Counted from the stretch's first letter, positions 28,340-37,214 are shown. The stretch is DNA of 64,000 nt from Actinoplanes sichuanensis (GCF_033097365.1 NZ_AP028461.1:2480001-2544000); one strand, 5' to 3'. Notes: a model not told the origin generated them from the letters alone. A program made the numbers and translations.

Positions 28340-28570
28340 ATGAACATCACCCCCGCCGAAATCAAGCCGATGCCCGCCGCCGACCTCACCTGCCGGGTCA
28401 CCTACCCGAGCCTCGGCCGGCAGATCGTCGACAGCATGGTCATCCTGGGCCGGACCGGTCTGATCACCGGGGTCGGTGCGGTCGTCCTGCTGGGCACGGC
28501 GATGGTCATCGCGTATGCGGTGGCCGGTGCGTTCGGGCTACTCGGCTTCGACGCCTCCGCCGGCTACTGA
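28340..28570 (+). CDS. Small membrane protein, hypothetical
   Basis: 76 residues from ATG 28340 with a weak GGGAC site just upstream. One or two hydrophobic helices (GLITGVGAVVLLGTAMVIAYAVAGAFGLLGF) occupy residues 40-70. The N-terminal half is polar. It lies between two minus-strand genes; no family recognised. Confidence 0.5.
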   Translation: MNITPAEIKPMPAADLTCRVTYPSLGRQIVDSMVILGRTGLITGVGAVVLLGTAMVIAYAVAGAFGLLGFDASAGY

Positions 28571-28574
28571 GGAC

Positions 28575-29591
28575 TCACCTGGACCGGCCGCGGTCCTGGA
28601 TCGGCAGCAACTGGGTCGCCGCGAGCTGCGCCGGGACCGGGCGGGTGTTGCGGCGGCGGACCACCACCAGCGCCAGCACGCCCAGTCCCACGACGACCAG
28701 CAGGCCACCGAGGGCGAACGGCAGCGGGCCACTGCCCTCGTCGCTGACCGCGTCGAAGTCGGGGGCGGCGAGGGCGTCGACGCTCGCCTTCGGCGCCGGC
28801 GTGTCCGGGTCCGCGACGAACGGTGTAGCCGACACCGACGGTGACGCCTTGGTGGTGAGCTCGGCCAGCGCGGTGAGGGTCACCGGCACGGTCGCGGTGT
28901 CACCGGCGGTGCCCTGCACGGTGGCCCGGGCGGTGCGGTAGCCCTTCTTGGTCGCGACGACGCCGATCGTGCCCGCGGAGATCGGCGCGGCGTCGGTCGA
29001 CCTGATCGCGAACCGGCCGTTCGGGCCGCTGGTCGTCCGGTACTCGTGGCCGGCGCCGTCCTTGACGGTCACGGCCACCCCGCCGACATTCTCGCCGTCG
29101 GCATCACGGACCCGGCCGGTGACCCGGTCCACCTGGGCGGCCGGTGTTCCGGTGCCCGGTGTGGAAGCGCCCGCGCCGTGGACGTACACCATCTTGAAGT
29201 CGAAGTTGTTCTGTCCCGCGAGCCGGACCGCGACCGAGATGTTGAGACCGGTCGTCTCACCCGGGGCGGCGGGCGGTGCCACCACGGTGGCCGTGAAGTC
29301 CTTGCTGCGGCCGGGGCCGAGGCTCGGTTCGGCCCGGCAGCCGGTTCGGCAGGGCAGGCCGCCGCCGACCACCACGATGGCGGTCTCGGCCGCGGACCCG
29401 GTGTTGGTGACGCGGAACCGGACCCGGACCGTGTCGCCGGGTTCGACGTTCTCCGCCGACACGCTCAGGATGCTGATCGGTTTCGGTGCGGCCGCCACGG
29501 GTGCCGCCGACACCGCCAGGGTGCCTGCGGCCAGCGCGAGCAGTGCGACGGCACGGGTCCATCGGGCACGGGGGCTCGTCGTCACGTCCAT
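28575..29591 (-). CDS. Secreted cell-surface protein with carboxypeptidase-regulatory-like domain and C-terminal anchor helix
   Basis: 338 residues from ATG 29591 with AAGGTGG upstream. A signal peptide covers about 1-34. Residues 40-150 form a CARDB-like beta sandwich (ISILSVSAENVEPGDTVRVR), followed by a carboxypeptidase regulatory-like domain (VTGRVRDADGENVGGVAVTVKDGAGHEY) near 180-260. A C-terminal membrane helix (FALGGLLVVVGLGVLALVVV) and a basic tail follow, as in proteins that stay in the membrane with an exposed domain. No enzymatic motif is visible; probably structural or adhesive. Confidence 0.8.
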   Translation of the reverse strand: MDVTTSPRARWTRAVALLALAAGTLAVSAAPVAAAPKPISILSVSAENVEPGDTVRVRFRVTNTGSAAETAIVVVGGGLPCRTGCRAEPSLGPGRSKDFTATVVAPPAAPGETTGLNISVAVRLAGQNNFDFKMVYVHGAGASTPGTGTPAAQVDRVTGRVRDADGENVGGVAVTVKDGAGHEYRTTSGPNGRFAIRSTDAAPISAGTIGVVATKKGYRTARATVQGTAGDTATVPVTLTALAELTTKASPSVSATPFVADPDTPAPKASVDALAAPDFDAVSDEGSGPLPFALGGLLVVVGLGVLALVVVRRRNTRPVPAQLAATQLLPIQDRGRSR

Positions 29592-29784
29592 CCACCTTCT
29601 CCACGGTCCGGCAACAGCGGTCGACACTATGCCGTGTTCGGGCGGATTCCGCGACCCGGGGAGGCGCTTCGTGCCCGGTATCCGTCGGAAACGCGATGTC
29701 CACCACACGAACCGTTCCTCCGCCGTTCGTTTCGGCCCGCCCGCGCCGGGTAGTTCACGAACACCCTGAGTGAGGAGAAGTATC

Positions 29785-30249
29785 GTGAGCACCGTTACCG
29801 AGTCCGTGGACGTGAACGTGCCGATCGGCACCGCTTACAACCAGTGGACCCAGTTCGAGGACTTCCCGAAGTTCATGGACGGCGTTGAGTCGATCACCCA
29901 GCTCGACAACCGCCGCACACATTGGGTGACCAAGGTGGCCGGGCAGACCCGCGAGTTCGACGCGGAGATCACCGAGCAGCACCCCGACGAGCGGGTCGCG
30001 TGGAAGAGCACCGGCGGCGACACCAAGCACGCCGGCGTGGTCACGTTCCACCGTCTGGCCGACGCCGAGACCCGGGTGACGATCCAGCTCGACTGGGAGC
30101 CCGAGGGTATCGCCGAGAAGGTCGGCAGCGCGGTGGGTGTGGACAGCCACCAGGTGAAGGCCGACGCGAAGCGGTTCAAGGAGTTCATCGAGAGCCGTGG
30201 TACGTCGACCGGCTCGTGGCGCGGCGACGTCGAGCGCCCCGGTATCTGA
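29785..30249 (+). CDS. SRPBCC (START/cyclase-like) family protein
   Basis: 154 residues from GTG 29785 with GAGGAGAAG six bases upstream; an earlier in-frame ATG at 29770 lacks a site. The SRPBCC pattern of polyketide cyclase/dehydrase proteins is clear: SVDVNVPIGTAYNQWTQFEDFPKFM, then WKSTGGDTKHAGVVTFHRL and TRVTIQLDWEPEG. These proteins bind a hydrophobic ligand in a deep pocket; ligand unknown. A strong hairpin follows the gene. Confidence 0.9.
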   Translation: MSTVTESVDVNVPIGTAYNQWTQFEDFPKFMDGVESITQLDNRRTHWVTKVAGQTREFDAEITEQHPDERVAWKSTGGDTKHAGVVTFHRLADAETRVTIQLDWEPEGIAEKVGSAVGVDSHQVKADAKRFKEFIESRGTSTGSWRGDVERPGI

Positions 30250-30260
30250 TCAACGACACG

Positions 30261-30293
30261 GCAGCGGCCGGCGCGTCGAGCGCCGGCCGCTGC
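30261..30293. terminator. Strong bidirectional hairpin terminator
   Basis: A perfect 14-base-pair GC-rich stem, GCAGCGGCCGGCGC paired with its complement across the five-base loop GTCGA, lies between the convergent SRPBCC (ends 30249) and GNAT (ends 30300) genes. No T-tract. It probably terminates both transcripts. Confidence 0.8.
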
Positions 30294-30299
30294 GTCATG

Positions 30300-30767
30300 T
30301 CATGCCCCGGCGGCCCAGCTGAGCCATTCCGGGTCGTGTTCCCAGCCGTTGCGCTCATAGAACGGCACGGCGCGTGGGCTGGAGTGCACCGTCACATGTT
30401 CCAGCCGCAGGTGGCGGGCCTCGTCCAGCACGGCGGACATCAGCAGTGCGCCGACCCGCCGGTCGCGTAGTTCGGGGACGACGAAGACGGACTGCACATC
30501 GCCGCCGCGCCGGGTGTACCGGTCCGCGGTGGGCACCCGGTCGAGGACGGCGAGCCAGGCCATCCCGACGACCTCGCCGGCCGCCTCGGCCACGAACGCC
30601 AGGTGCTGCGGATGATCCCGCATCCAGTCGGCGAGTGTCGCGACGAATTCGTCCAGGTTGTCGCCGGCATAGCCGTGGTCCTGGGTGGCCCGCCGCCAGC
30701 GCAACCCGGCCAGGGCGGGTGCATCGGCATCGGAGGCCCGGCGCACCGTCACATCGATTTCAGCCAT
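30300..30767 (-). CDS. GNAT-family N-acetyltransferase
   Basis: 155 residues from ATG 30767 (a longer frame to 30794 has no advantage). GNAT elements are complete: VTVRRASDADAPALAGLRWRR at the N-terminus, VGMAWLAVLDRV, then VQSVFVVPELRDRRVGALLMSAVLDEA, where RDRRVG is the acetyl-CoA loop, and the C-terminal FYERNGWEHDPEWLSW. Substrate unknown. The minus-strand gene faces the SRPBCC gene across a hairpin. Confidence 0.9.
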   Translation of the reverse strand: MAEIDVTVRRASDADAPALAGLRWRRATQDHGYAGDNLDEFVATLADWMRDHPQHLAFVAEAAGEVVGMAWLAVLDRVPTADRYTRRGGDVQSVFVVPELRDRRVGALLMSAVLDEARHLRLEHVTVHSSPRAVPFYERNGWEHDPEWLSWAAGA

Positions 30768-30810
30768 GCCGGTGATCCTGGTGGACGTGGGCAACGTTCC
30801 GAATGTTTCT

Positions 30811-30938
30811 CTCCGTCATCGAGATCTGCATCGGAAAGTTTCAGACGCGAGGGGCGTGAGCTGGTGACGTAAGGTCGACTCAAGCGAAGACATTGACGAG
30901 TTTCGTTGTTAAACATAGCCTCGTGCCTGGAAACTTTC
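30811..30938. promoter_or_regulatory. GAAANTTTC elements upstream of the endoglucanase gene
   Basis: Two perfect 9-base interrupted palindromes, GAAAGTTTC at 30834-30842 and GAAACTTTC at 30930-30938 (the latter inside GGAAACTTTCG), lie 70-180 bases upstream of the endoglucanase ATG at 31010. A relaxed copy GAATGTTTC sits at 30811-30819. LacI-type repressors of xylan genes in Streptomyces use a CGAAANTTTCG-like site, so these are candidate operators, possibly for the LacI gene at 33112. Confidence 0.6.
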
Positions 30939-31009
30939 GTCCTGCGGACCGCGGCCACTCTCCCCAGGTGCGCCGCACGTCCATCCCCGGCACGAGGAGA
31001 GCACACTCC

Positions 31010-33025
31010 ATGACCCCGCGATTCAGAAGACGATCGCTGGTCGTCGCCGCCGCTGTGATCGGCCTGCTGGCCGGCACCGCGACAACGGCCACCAGCGCCC
31101 AGGCCGCCACCGGATGCCGCGTCGCCTACACGGTCGGCGCGCAGTGGCCGGGCGGCTTCACCGGCGACGTCGCCGTGACCAACCTCGGCGACGCGATCAA
31201 CGGCTGGAAGCTCACCTGGACCTTCCCGGCGGCCGGCCAGTCCGTCGGCCAGTCCTGGGGCGCCGACGTCGTCGCCTCCGGCGGCGCGGTCACCGCGACC
31301 AATGCGAGCTGGAACGCCTCGATCGCCACCGGCGGCACCGTGTCGTTCGGGTTCAACGGCTCGTGGTCGGGCAGCAACCCGGTGCCCGCCTCCTTCACGC
31401 TCAACGGCGTCGCGTGCACCGGCGGCACCTCGACGCCACCGGCGCCGTCCGCCCGGGACACCGTCGCCGCGATGCAGCCCGGCTGGAACCTCGGCAACAC
31501 CCTCGACGCCATCCCCGACGAGACCAGCTGGGGAAACCCGCTCACCAGCCGGGCGCTGCTGCACAAGGTCAGGTCCGAGGGCTACCGGAGTATCCGGATC
31601 CCGGTCACCTGGGCCGATCACCTCGGCGCGGCGCCGAACCACACGATCGACGCCACCTGGCTGGCCCGGGTCAAGCAGGTCGTCGACATGGCACTCAGCG
31701 AAGACCTCCACGTGCTGATCAACCTGCACCACGACTCGTGGCGATGGATCAACACCTACCCGACCGACGCCACCGTCCTCGACCGGTACACCGCCGTGTG
31801 GACCCAGCTGAGCAGCACCTTCCGCGACTACCCGGCCGAACTGGTCTTCGAGAGCATCAACGAGCCCGACTTCACCGGAGTCACCGACGAGCAGAAATAC
31901 CGACTGCTCAACACCCTCAACACCAGATTCGTTCAGCTGGTACGGGCCACCGGCGGCCACAATGCCACGCGTGTCCTGGTCCTGCCGACGTTGTGGACGA
32001 ACGCCGAACAGCCTCGCCTGGACGCACTGAACGCCACCTTCACCGCGCTGAACGACCCCTACCTGGCCGCCACCGTCCACTTCTACGGCTGGTGGCCGTT
32101 CAGTGTGAACATCGCCGGCGGCGTGCGGTACAACGCCGACGTCCGCGCCGACCTCAACGGGACCTTCGACCGGGTCAAGGCCTCCTTCCTGGACCGCGGC
32201 ATCCCGGTCATCGTCGGGGAGTGGGCGCTGCTCAACTGGGACCACAACCGCCCGGGGGTCATCGAACGCGGCGAGTTCCTCAAGTTCATCGAGGAGTTCA
32301 ACCACCGGGCCCGCACCACCGGGGTCACCACCATGGTCTGGGACGCCGGGCAGTTCCTGAACCGCACCACCCTCACCTGGCGGGACCAGGTCGTCGCCGA
32401 CATGATGAAGGCCGGCTGGACCACCCGTTCGGCCACCGCCTCGTCCGACCAGATCTACCTGCCGAAGGCCGGCGCCATCCCGGCGAAGTCGCTGACCCTC
32501 AACCTCAACGGCACCACGTTCCAGGGCCTCTACCAGAACGGCGGCGCGCTGGCCGCGAGTGACTACACCGTCTCGGGCGACACGCTCACCCTCACCGCGG
32601 CGGCGCTGACCCGGCTCGCCGGCGACCGCGCCCACGGCGTCAACGCCACCGTCGAGGCCCGCTTCTCCGCCGGTACGGCCTGGCCGATCAGCATCATCTC
32701 GTCCGACCAGCCGACCCAGTCGGCCACCACCGGCACGACCACCTCCACCACCGTGCCCACCCAGTTCAAGGGCGACCAACTGCAGACCATGGAGGCGGTG
32801 TACGCCGACGGCAGCCCCGCCGGACCGGCCGACTGGACGACCTACAAACAGTTCTGGGAGCACTTCCAGCCCGACTACACCGCGAACGTGATCATCCTGA
32901 AGGAGGCGTTCTTCGCCGAGGTCGACGATGGCCCGGTCACGCTCACCTTCCACTTCTGGAGTGGCGCCAGCACCACGTACAGAATCAGCAGATCGGGAAC
33001 GACCGTGACCGGCGCTCCGGTCTGA
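31010..33025 (+). CDS. Secreted endoglucanase: CBM2, GH5, CBM_X2-like domains
   Basis: 671 residues from ATG 31010 with GAGGAGA upstream. A signal peptide (to about residue 35, ending AQA-A) is followed by a CBM2 (about 37-135; GCRVAYTVGAQWPGGFTGD, NGWKLTWTFP, then WNASIATGGTVSFGF). The GH5 domain starts at MQPGWNLGNTLDA (about 155) and carries the acid Glu285 in ESINEPD and nucleophile Glu404 in VGEWALL. Residues about 490-671 contain an Ig-like CBM_X2/CBM46 module (IYLPKAGAIPAKSLTLNLNG). It cuts beta-1,4-glucans outside the cell. GAAANTTTC elements upstream and the LacI gene downstream suggest local control. Confidence 0.93.
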   Translation: MTPRFRRRSLVVAAAVIGLLAGTATTATSAQAATGCRVAYTVGAQWPGGFTGDVAVTNLGDAINGWKLTWTFPAAGQSVGQSWGADVVASGGAVTATNASWNASIATGGTVSFGFNGSWSGSNPVPASFTLNGVACTGGTSTPPAPSARDTVAAMQPGWNLGNTLDAIPDETSWGNPLTSRALLHKVRSEGYRSIRIPVTWADHLGAAPNHTIDATWLARVKQVVDMALSEDLHVLINLHHDSWRWINTYPTDATVLDRYTAVWTQLSSTFRDYPAELVFESINEPDFTGVTDEQKYRLLNTLNTRFVQLVRATGGHNATRVLVLPTLWTNAEQPRLDALNATFTALNDPYLAATVHFYGWWPFSVNIAGGVRYNADVRADLNGTFDRVKASFLDRGIPVIVGEWALLNWDHNRPGVIERGEFLKFIEEFNHRARTTGVTTMVWDAGQFLNRTTLTWRDQVVADMMKAGWTTRSATASSDQIYLPKAGAIPAKSLTLNLNGTTFQGLYQNGGALAASDYTVSGDTLTLTAAALTRLAGDRAHGVNATVEARFSAGTAWPISIISSDQPTQSATTGTTTSTTVPTQFKGDQLQTMEAVYADGSPAGPADWTTYKQFWEHFQPDYTANVIILKEAFFAEVDDGPVTLTFHFWSGASTTYRISRSGTTVTGAPV

Positions 33026-33111
33026 GGGATCGCGGTGCCCCGCCCGGCTCGGGCGTTAGTATCGATCACCGCCCATCGGTGGTCGGGCGGGGCGGGCGGG
33101 AGGGCGGACAG

Positions 33112-34137
33112 GTGGCCGAGACACCACACGGCGGTGACCCGTCGTCGAGGCCCGTCACGATCGCCTACATCGCCGAGTCGGCCGGGGTGTCGATCCCGAC
33201 GGTGTCGAAGGTGATCAACGGCCGGTCCGGTGTCTCCGCGACCACCCGGGCCCGCGTCGAGGGCCTGATCTACGAGCACGGCTACCGCAAGGCCACCGCC
33301 GGCCAGCGGCGCAACGTGCTGGAGCTGGTCTTCCGCGACCTGGAGAGCATGTGGGCCGTCGAGATCATCCGCGGTGTCAAGCAGGTGGCCCGCCGACACC
33401 GACTGGGCGTCACCGTCTCCGAGTCCGGTCTCGACGAGTCCGATGAGAGCACCTGGGACGACACCGTCTCCCGGCGCCCGCAGTGTGTGCTGGCCGTGGC
33501 GCACCTGTCCGACGCCGAGCGCGAGGAGCTGACGGCCAAGGACATCCCGTTCGTCGTCTTCGACCCGACCGTCGAGCTGCCGTCCGACGTGCCGTTCGTG
33601 GGCGCGACCAACTGGACCGGCGGGCGGACCGCCACCCGCCACCTGGCCGATTTGGGGCATCGGCGGATCGCGATGATCGGCGGACCCGAGCACGTGCTGT
33701 GCTGCCGGGCCCGGCAGGACGGTTACCGGGCCGGGCTCGCCGCCTCCGGGCTGCCGGCCGACCCCGACCTGATCCTCAATGCGCCGCTCACCCGCGAGGC
33801 CGGATTCGCCGCCGCGACCCGACTGCTGCGCCTGCCCGACCGGCCCACCGCGGTGTTCGCGGCCAACGACCTACAGGCGCTCGGCGTTTACCAGGCCGCC
33901 CGCGAGATCGGGCTGGCGATCCCGGCCGACCTCAGCGTGGTCGGATTCGACGATCTGCCGGTCGCCGAGCTGGTCGATCCGCCGCTCACCACGATCCGCC
34001 AGCCACTGAGCGAGATGGCCGTCGCCGCGACCGAGCTGGCGATCGCCCTGGGCCGCGGCGAGCAGCCCCCGCAACGCGGCGTCGAGATCGCCACCACGCT
34101 GACCATCCGGTCCAGCACCGCCCCGCTCGGGGACTGA
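33112..34137 (+). CDS. LacI-family transcriptional regulator
   Basis: 341 residues from GTG 33112, ribosome site GGAGGG. The DNA-binding N-terminus is TIAYIAESAGVSIPTVSKVINGRSGVSATTRARV with hinge GYRKATAG, followed by the periplasmic-binding-like effector domain ending GEQPPQRGVEIATTLTIRSSTA. It is 87 bases downstream of the endoglucanase, in the same direction, so it probably controls this gene in response to an oligosaccharide. The HTH differs from the CebR type I would expect to bind the TGGGAGCGCTCCCA box, and whether it binds that box or the GAAANTTTC sites cannot be told from sequence. Confidence 0.9.
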   Translation: MAETPHGGDPSSRPVTIAYIAESAGVSIPTVSKVINGRSGVSATTRARVEGLIYEHGYRKATAGQRRNVLELVFRDLESMWAVEIIRGVKQVARRHRLGVTVSESGLDESDESTWDDTVSRRPQCVLAVAHLSDAEREELTAKDIPFVVFDPTVELPSDVPFVGATNWTGGRTATRHLADLGHRRIAMIGGPEHVLCCRARQDGYRAGLAASGLPADPDLILNAPLTREAGFAAATRLLRLPDRPTAVFAANDLQALGVYQAAREIGLAIPADLSVVGFDDLPVAELVDPPLTTIRQPLSEMAVAATELAIALGRGEQPPQRGVEIATTLTIRSSTAPLGD

Positions 34138-34165
34138 CCTTGCGCCGGTCCTGGGCGCCGACCGG

Positions 34166-34888
34166 CTACGGCCGGCCCGCGATCAGGGTGGTCGCCGCGT
34201 CGAGCAACGAGACGGAATCGTCGGCAGCGAGTAGTCGCAGCGTCAGGTAGGCGTCCGTGGCGCCGGGTGCCGTACCGATTCTGATCATGTCGAGCGCGAG
34301 CTGGATGGTGGATCTCGTCGAGAGCGCCTCCGCGACGCCCTCGACGAGTTCGTCGACGCCGGGATCCGACGTGGATCCGTCCTCGGAGCCGTCCGGCCAC
34401 GGCAGGTCGGGATCGTAGGCCGCACGGATTCCGGCCGCGATCGGCGCCATCGTGGCGGGGTCCGGGCCGTACAGGTCGAGGGTCGCGACGGTGGTCCCGC
34501 TGCCGGTGAAGAGCGGAACCGACACGACTCCCATCCCCATGCCGGCCGCGGTGTCCCGGAACCCGGGCCACTCGATCGTCGCGGCGAGTCCGTCGGCGGC
34601 CGGGCCCGGCTCGACGTGCGGTGCCGGCTCGCCGGGGAGATCGGGCGTGGCGTCGTCGATCGCCTCGACGAGGTCGGGGCTCGTGGCCACGGTGCTGCTG
34701 CCGTCGTCCGGCCGGGGCGTGATCGCGGCGTAGGTGACGATGCCGATCCGGTGCGCGGCCAGCCGGGCCACGACCTGCAGCCGGTCGCCGATTTCGGGCA
34801 TGTCGTCGGGAGTCTCGGCGAGCGTGACGAGTGCCTGGGCCAACGGCGGACGTGTGCTGATCGGAGTCTGCGTCAGTGGGAATCCCAT
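34166..34888 (-). CDS. GAF-domain protein with ANTAR-like C-terminus
   Basis: 240 residues from ATG 34888 (site AGGAAGGAG upstream). The first 150 residues look like a GAF sensor (IGDRLQVVARLAAHRIGIVTYAAITPRPD, GMGMGVVSVPLF, TLDLYGPDP). The last 55 residues resemble an ANTAR helical bundle (IQLALDMIRIGTAPGATDAYLTLRLLAADDSVSLLDAA), the domain that binds twin hexaloop RNA to prevent termination. The usual conserved residues in the first ANTAR helix (Q-A-K-G) are replaced by LDMI, so RNA binding may be altered. Convergent with LacI. Signal unknown. Confidence 0.75.
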   Translation of the reverse strand: MGFPLTQTPISTRPPLAQALVTLAETPDDMPEIGDRLQVVARLAAHRIGIVTYAAITPRPDDGSSTVATSPDLVEAIDDATPDLPGEPAPHVEPGPAADGLAATIEWPGFRDTAAGMGMGVVSVPLFTGSGTTVATLDLYGPDPATMAPIAAGIRAAYDPDLPWPDGSEDGSTSDPGVDELVEGVAEALSTRSTIQLALDMIRIGTAPGATDAYLTLRLLAADDSVSLLDAATTLIAGRP

Positions 34889-35025
34889 CCTCCGCTCCTT
34901 CCTGCGGCCGGTGTCAGCGGTAGAGCATCGGAGGTACCCTGACCGAATCAGTTCACACGACTCGAGACGCCGCCACCGGGTTCCGGAACCGGCGGGCCGC
35001 CTGGTCGGGCCGGTCGGGCGACGTT

Positions 35026-36039
35026 TCACCGCAACCGGAGGCTGTCCAGCAGGTTGACGGTGTCGATGGTGACGTGCGGGGCGATCGCGTGGTACGCCCA
35101 CACGTGGACCCAGGCGTTGCCGGTGCGCTGGGTCAGCACCGCCTTGATGATGCCCGGCCCCAGGTACTGCAGGAACAGCAGGATCACGGTGAGCACTGCG
35201 GCGTCGGCGGTGTCGTAGACCGCCCACGACTCGAAGACGTGGATGACCGCGTAGGCGACGCCACCGAGGATCGCCGTCGTGGCCGGAGAGCCGGTCAGGC
35301 GGGCGAACCGGGGCAGCAGGATCGCATAGATGAAGATCATGATGGGCAGCACGGTGCCGAAGAAGTTGACCGTGAACGCCAGCGGGATGCCGATCAGCAG
35401 GTCCCGGGCGCTGAGGTCGAAGATCGCACTGCTCAGCCCGCCCAGTTCGGCGACCGTCTCGATCGCCAGGATGACGACGATCAGGACGGCGTCGCCCCGT
35501 CGGTCGGAGGACCGCAGGCTGAGCTGGGTGGTCGTGTAACCGCGGCGGCGGAACACCAGATAGGGGATCACCGCGAAACCGATGAGGTTGTACGCCACCC
35601 AGCCGGCGACCCAGCCCGCGTGCAGAGTCTCGCCGTGCAGGCCGTAGATGGTGCCCGGCAGATGCAGGCTGTACGCGTGTTCACCGGCGAGCTTCCCGAT
35701 CATTAGGCCGCCGATGCCGACCAGTACGCCGTACCCGATGAGGGTGTAGGTCTCCCGGCGGGCGACCGTCGGCTCGGGTGAGCGTTGTGCCAAGTCGATG
35801 CGGGGTCGTCGCCGGGTGAGGGCGAGGGTGACGGCGACCAGGATCAGGGGCAGCACCAGATTGATCTGCCCGCTGATCACCGCGCCGGAGGCGGTCTCCG
35901 GGTGGTGGCCGCGCTGGATCGGCAGCCCGTCGGCGGCGAGCAGGAAGACCGTGGCGCTGCCGAGCACCCAGAGGGCGGCGGTGATCTGCACGCTGCGCTG
36001 CCGGAGAAGCCGGCCGATCGTGCGGGATTCGGTGGTCAT
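35026..36039 (-). CDS. Polytopic membrane protein, possibly CPBP/Abi-type
   Basis: 337 residues from ATG 36039 with about eight hydrophobic segments and no signal peptide. The loop sequences are not diagnostic; near the C-terminus GNAWVHVWAYHAIAPH recalls the third motif of CPBP (Abi) intramembrane proteases, where a His and Asn/His pair line the active site, but the EE-R motif is not evident. The gene is divergent from a TetR gene with an imperfect palindrome between them, so it is likely its target. Function unknown. Confidence 0.75.
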   Translation of the reverse strand: MTTESRTIGRLLRQRSVQITAALWVLGSATVFLLAADGLPIQRGHHPETASGAVISGQINLVLPLILVAVTLALTRRRPRIDLAQRSPEPTVARRETYTLIGYGVLVGIGGLMIGKLAGEHAYSLHLPGTIYGLHGETLHAGWVAGWVAYNLIGFAVIPYLVFRRRGYTTTQLSLRSSDRRGDAVLIVVILAIETVAELGGLSSAIFDLSARDLLIGIPLAFTVNFFGTVLPIMIFIYAILLPRFARLTGSPATTAILGGVAYAVIHVFESWAVYDTADAAVLTVILLFLQYLGPGIIKAVLTQRTGNAWVHVWAYHAIAPHVTIDTVNLLDSLRLR

Positions 36040-36055
36040 GGCACTCTCTTCTACC

Positions 36056-36077
36056 GGTTATAGATTCGTCTACAACC
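36056..36077. promoter_or_regulatory. TetR operator between membrane protein and regulator
   Basis: GGTTATAGA-TTCG-TCTACAACC is an inverted repeat with eight of nine pairs matching. It lies 17 bases upstream of the minus-strand ATG at 36039 and 33 bases upstream of the TetR ATG at 36111, in the AT-richest stretch of the 71-base divergent region. Candidate operator for the adjacent TetR. Confidence 0.65.
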
Positions 36078-36110
36078 TATAGAGAACTGGAGAGCTGTCA
36101 AGATGGCCTG

Positions 36111-36737
36111 ATGGGTGCCACCGGATCGCCGCGGGCCAGATACCGCGAGCAACTTCGCGACGAGATCAAGCAGGCGGCGAAAGGGCAGCTGGACACCGCC
36201 GGCGGAGCGGCCGGCCTGTCGCTGAACGGGATCGCCCGGGAACTCGGCATGCGCGGGCCGTCGCTCTACCACTACTTCGCGTCCCGCGACGCGCTCCTGG
36301 ACGAGCTGTTGCTCGACACCTACCGCGAGGTCCTCGACGGGATGCGCGAAACCGTCGCCGCGGCACGGGCCGACGACCTGCCGGCACTGGCGATCCTGCG
36401 CCGGGTGGCCCTGGAGTACCGCGCCTGGGCGATCCGGCGGCCGGCCCTGTTCGATCTGCTGTACGGGCGCCCGCTCCCCGGATACCAGGCGCCACCGGAG
36501 ACCGGGCCGCTCGCCCGGGAGAACCTGGTGATCATCATCGGGCTGATCCATGAGGCCCGAGGCGCGGGCGGCGACGAGCTGCGGGAGACAGCCGTGCGGT
36601 TCCTCGCCCGCCTGCACGGGCTGATCACCCTGGAGGTCAACGGCCACCTGGCGCTGATGGTTCCCAGCCCGTCCGAGGTCTACGCCCGCGAGGTCGAGGC
36701 GGTCCTGACCTGGGCGGTGTCACCGGACGCTCCCTGA
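36111..36737 (+). CDS. TetR-family repressor with WHG-type C-terminal domain
   Basis: 208 residues from ATG 36111. The HTH reads DEIKQAAKGQLDTAGGAAGLSLNGIARELGMRGPSLYHYFASRDALL, a typical TetR N-terminus. The C-terminal half (LEYRAWAIRRPALFDLLYGRPLPGY) has the shape of the WHG/TetR_C_33 domain seen in regulators of membrane or lipid genes. A palindrome at 36056-36077 makes it a probable regulator of the divergent membrane protein. Confidence 0.92.
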   Translation: MGATGSPRARYREQLRDEIKQAAKGQLDTAGGAAGLSLNGIARELGMRGPSLYHYFASRDALLDELLLDTYREVLDGMRETVAAARADDLPALAILRRVALEYRAWAIRRPALFDLLYGRPLPGYQAPPETGPLARENLVIIIGLIHEARGAGGDELRETAVRFLARLHGLITLEVNGHLALMVPSPSEVYAREVEAVLTWAVSPDAP

Positions 36738-36818
36738 GCCGCCCGGGACCGCCGCGTCGGCGACCGGTCGAGGACCGCGGCGACGATGTCGCGGCGGGCG
36801 GGATCGCTCGACGCGGGA

Positions 36819-37214
36819 TCAGGGACGCCAGACCGACCAGCGGTCGACGGTGATCTCCAGGAACGGCCCGGGTGGCGGCGTGGCCCGGTAGTGCGGGTAG
36901 CGGGCGGACAGTGCGGCCAGGCCCTCGGGGGAGAGGTCGACGATGCGGGCCGTGCCGTCGGCGCGCACCCACCACAGGGCCGACCAGTCCTCCTCGTAAT
37001 GGTCGGCCAGCACGCTGACGTGCGGGTTCGCCCGGATGTCGGTGAGCCGGCGCAGGTTGCGGGTGCGTTTGGGTTTGCCGTCGACCGCGGTGTGGATGGT
37101 GTCGCCGACGATCGCGAACACGATCGGAACCAGGTGGGGGACGCCGTCGGCATCGGCCGTGGCGAGCCGGGCGACCCTCGCCGACGCGAACAGTTCGGCG
37201 GCCGACGTCACCAC
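36819..37214 (-). CDS. Pyridoxamine-oxidase-like (PPOX/F420) protein
   Basis: 131 residues from GTG 37214 (GTG 37211 also possible). The pattern VARLATADADGVPHLVPIVFAI, then TAVDGKPKRTRNLRRLTDI, ANPHVSVLADHYEEDWSALWWVRADG, is that of the Rv0121/TIGR03668 type of the split-barrel flavin/F420-binding family. Members bind FMN or F420 and reduce small molecules; the substrate here is unknown. Divergent from the following gene. Confidence 0.88.
   Translation of the reverse strand: MVTSAAELFASARVARLATADADGVPHLVPIVFAIVGDTIHTAVDGKPKRTRNLRRLTDIRANPHVSVLADHYEEDWSALWWVRADGTARIVDLSPEGLAALSARYPHYRATPPPGPFLEITVDRWSVWRP

Noticed and set aside
30749..32953. A 734-codon minus-strand open frame opposite the endoglucanase
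   Set aside because: Same antisense effect; the + strand encodes recognisable CBM2 and GH5 domains.
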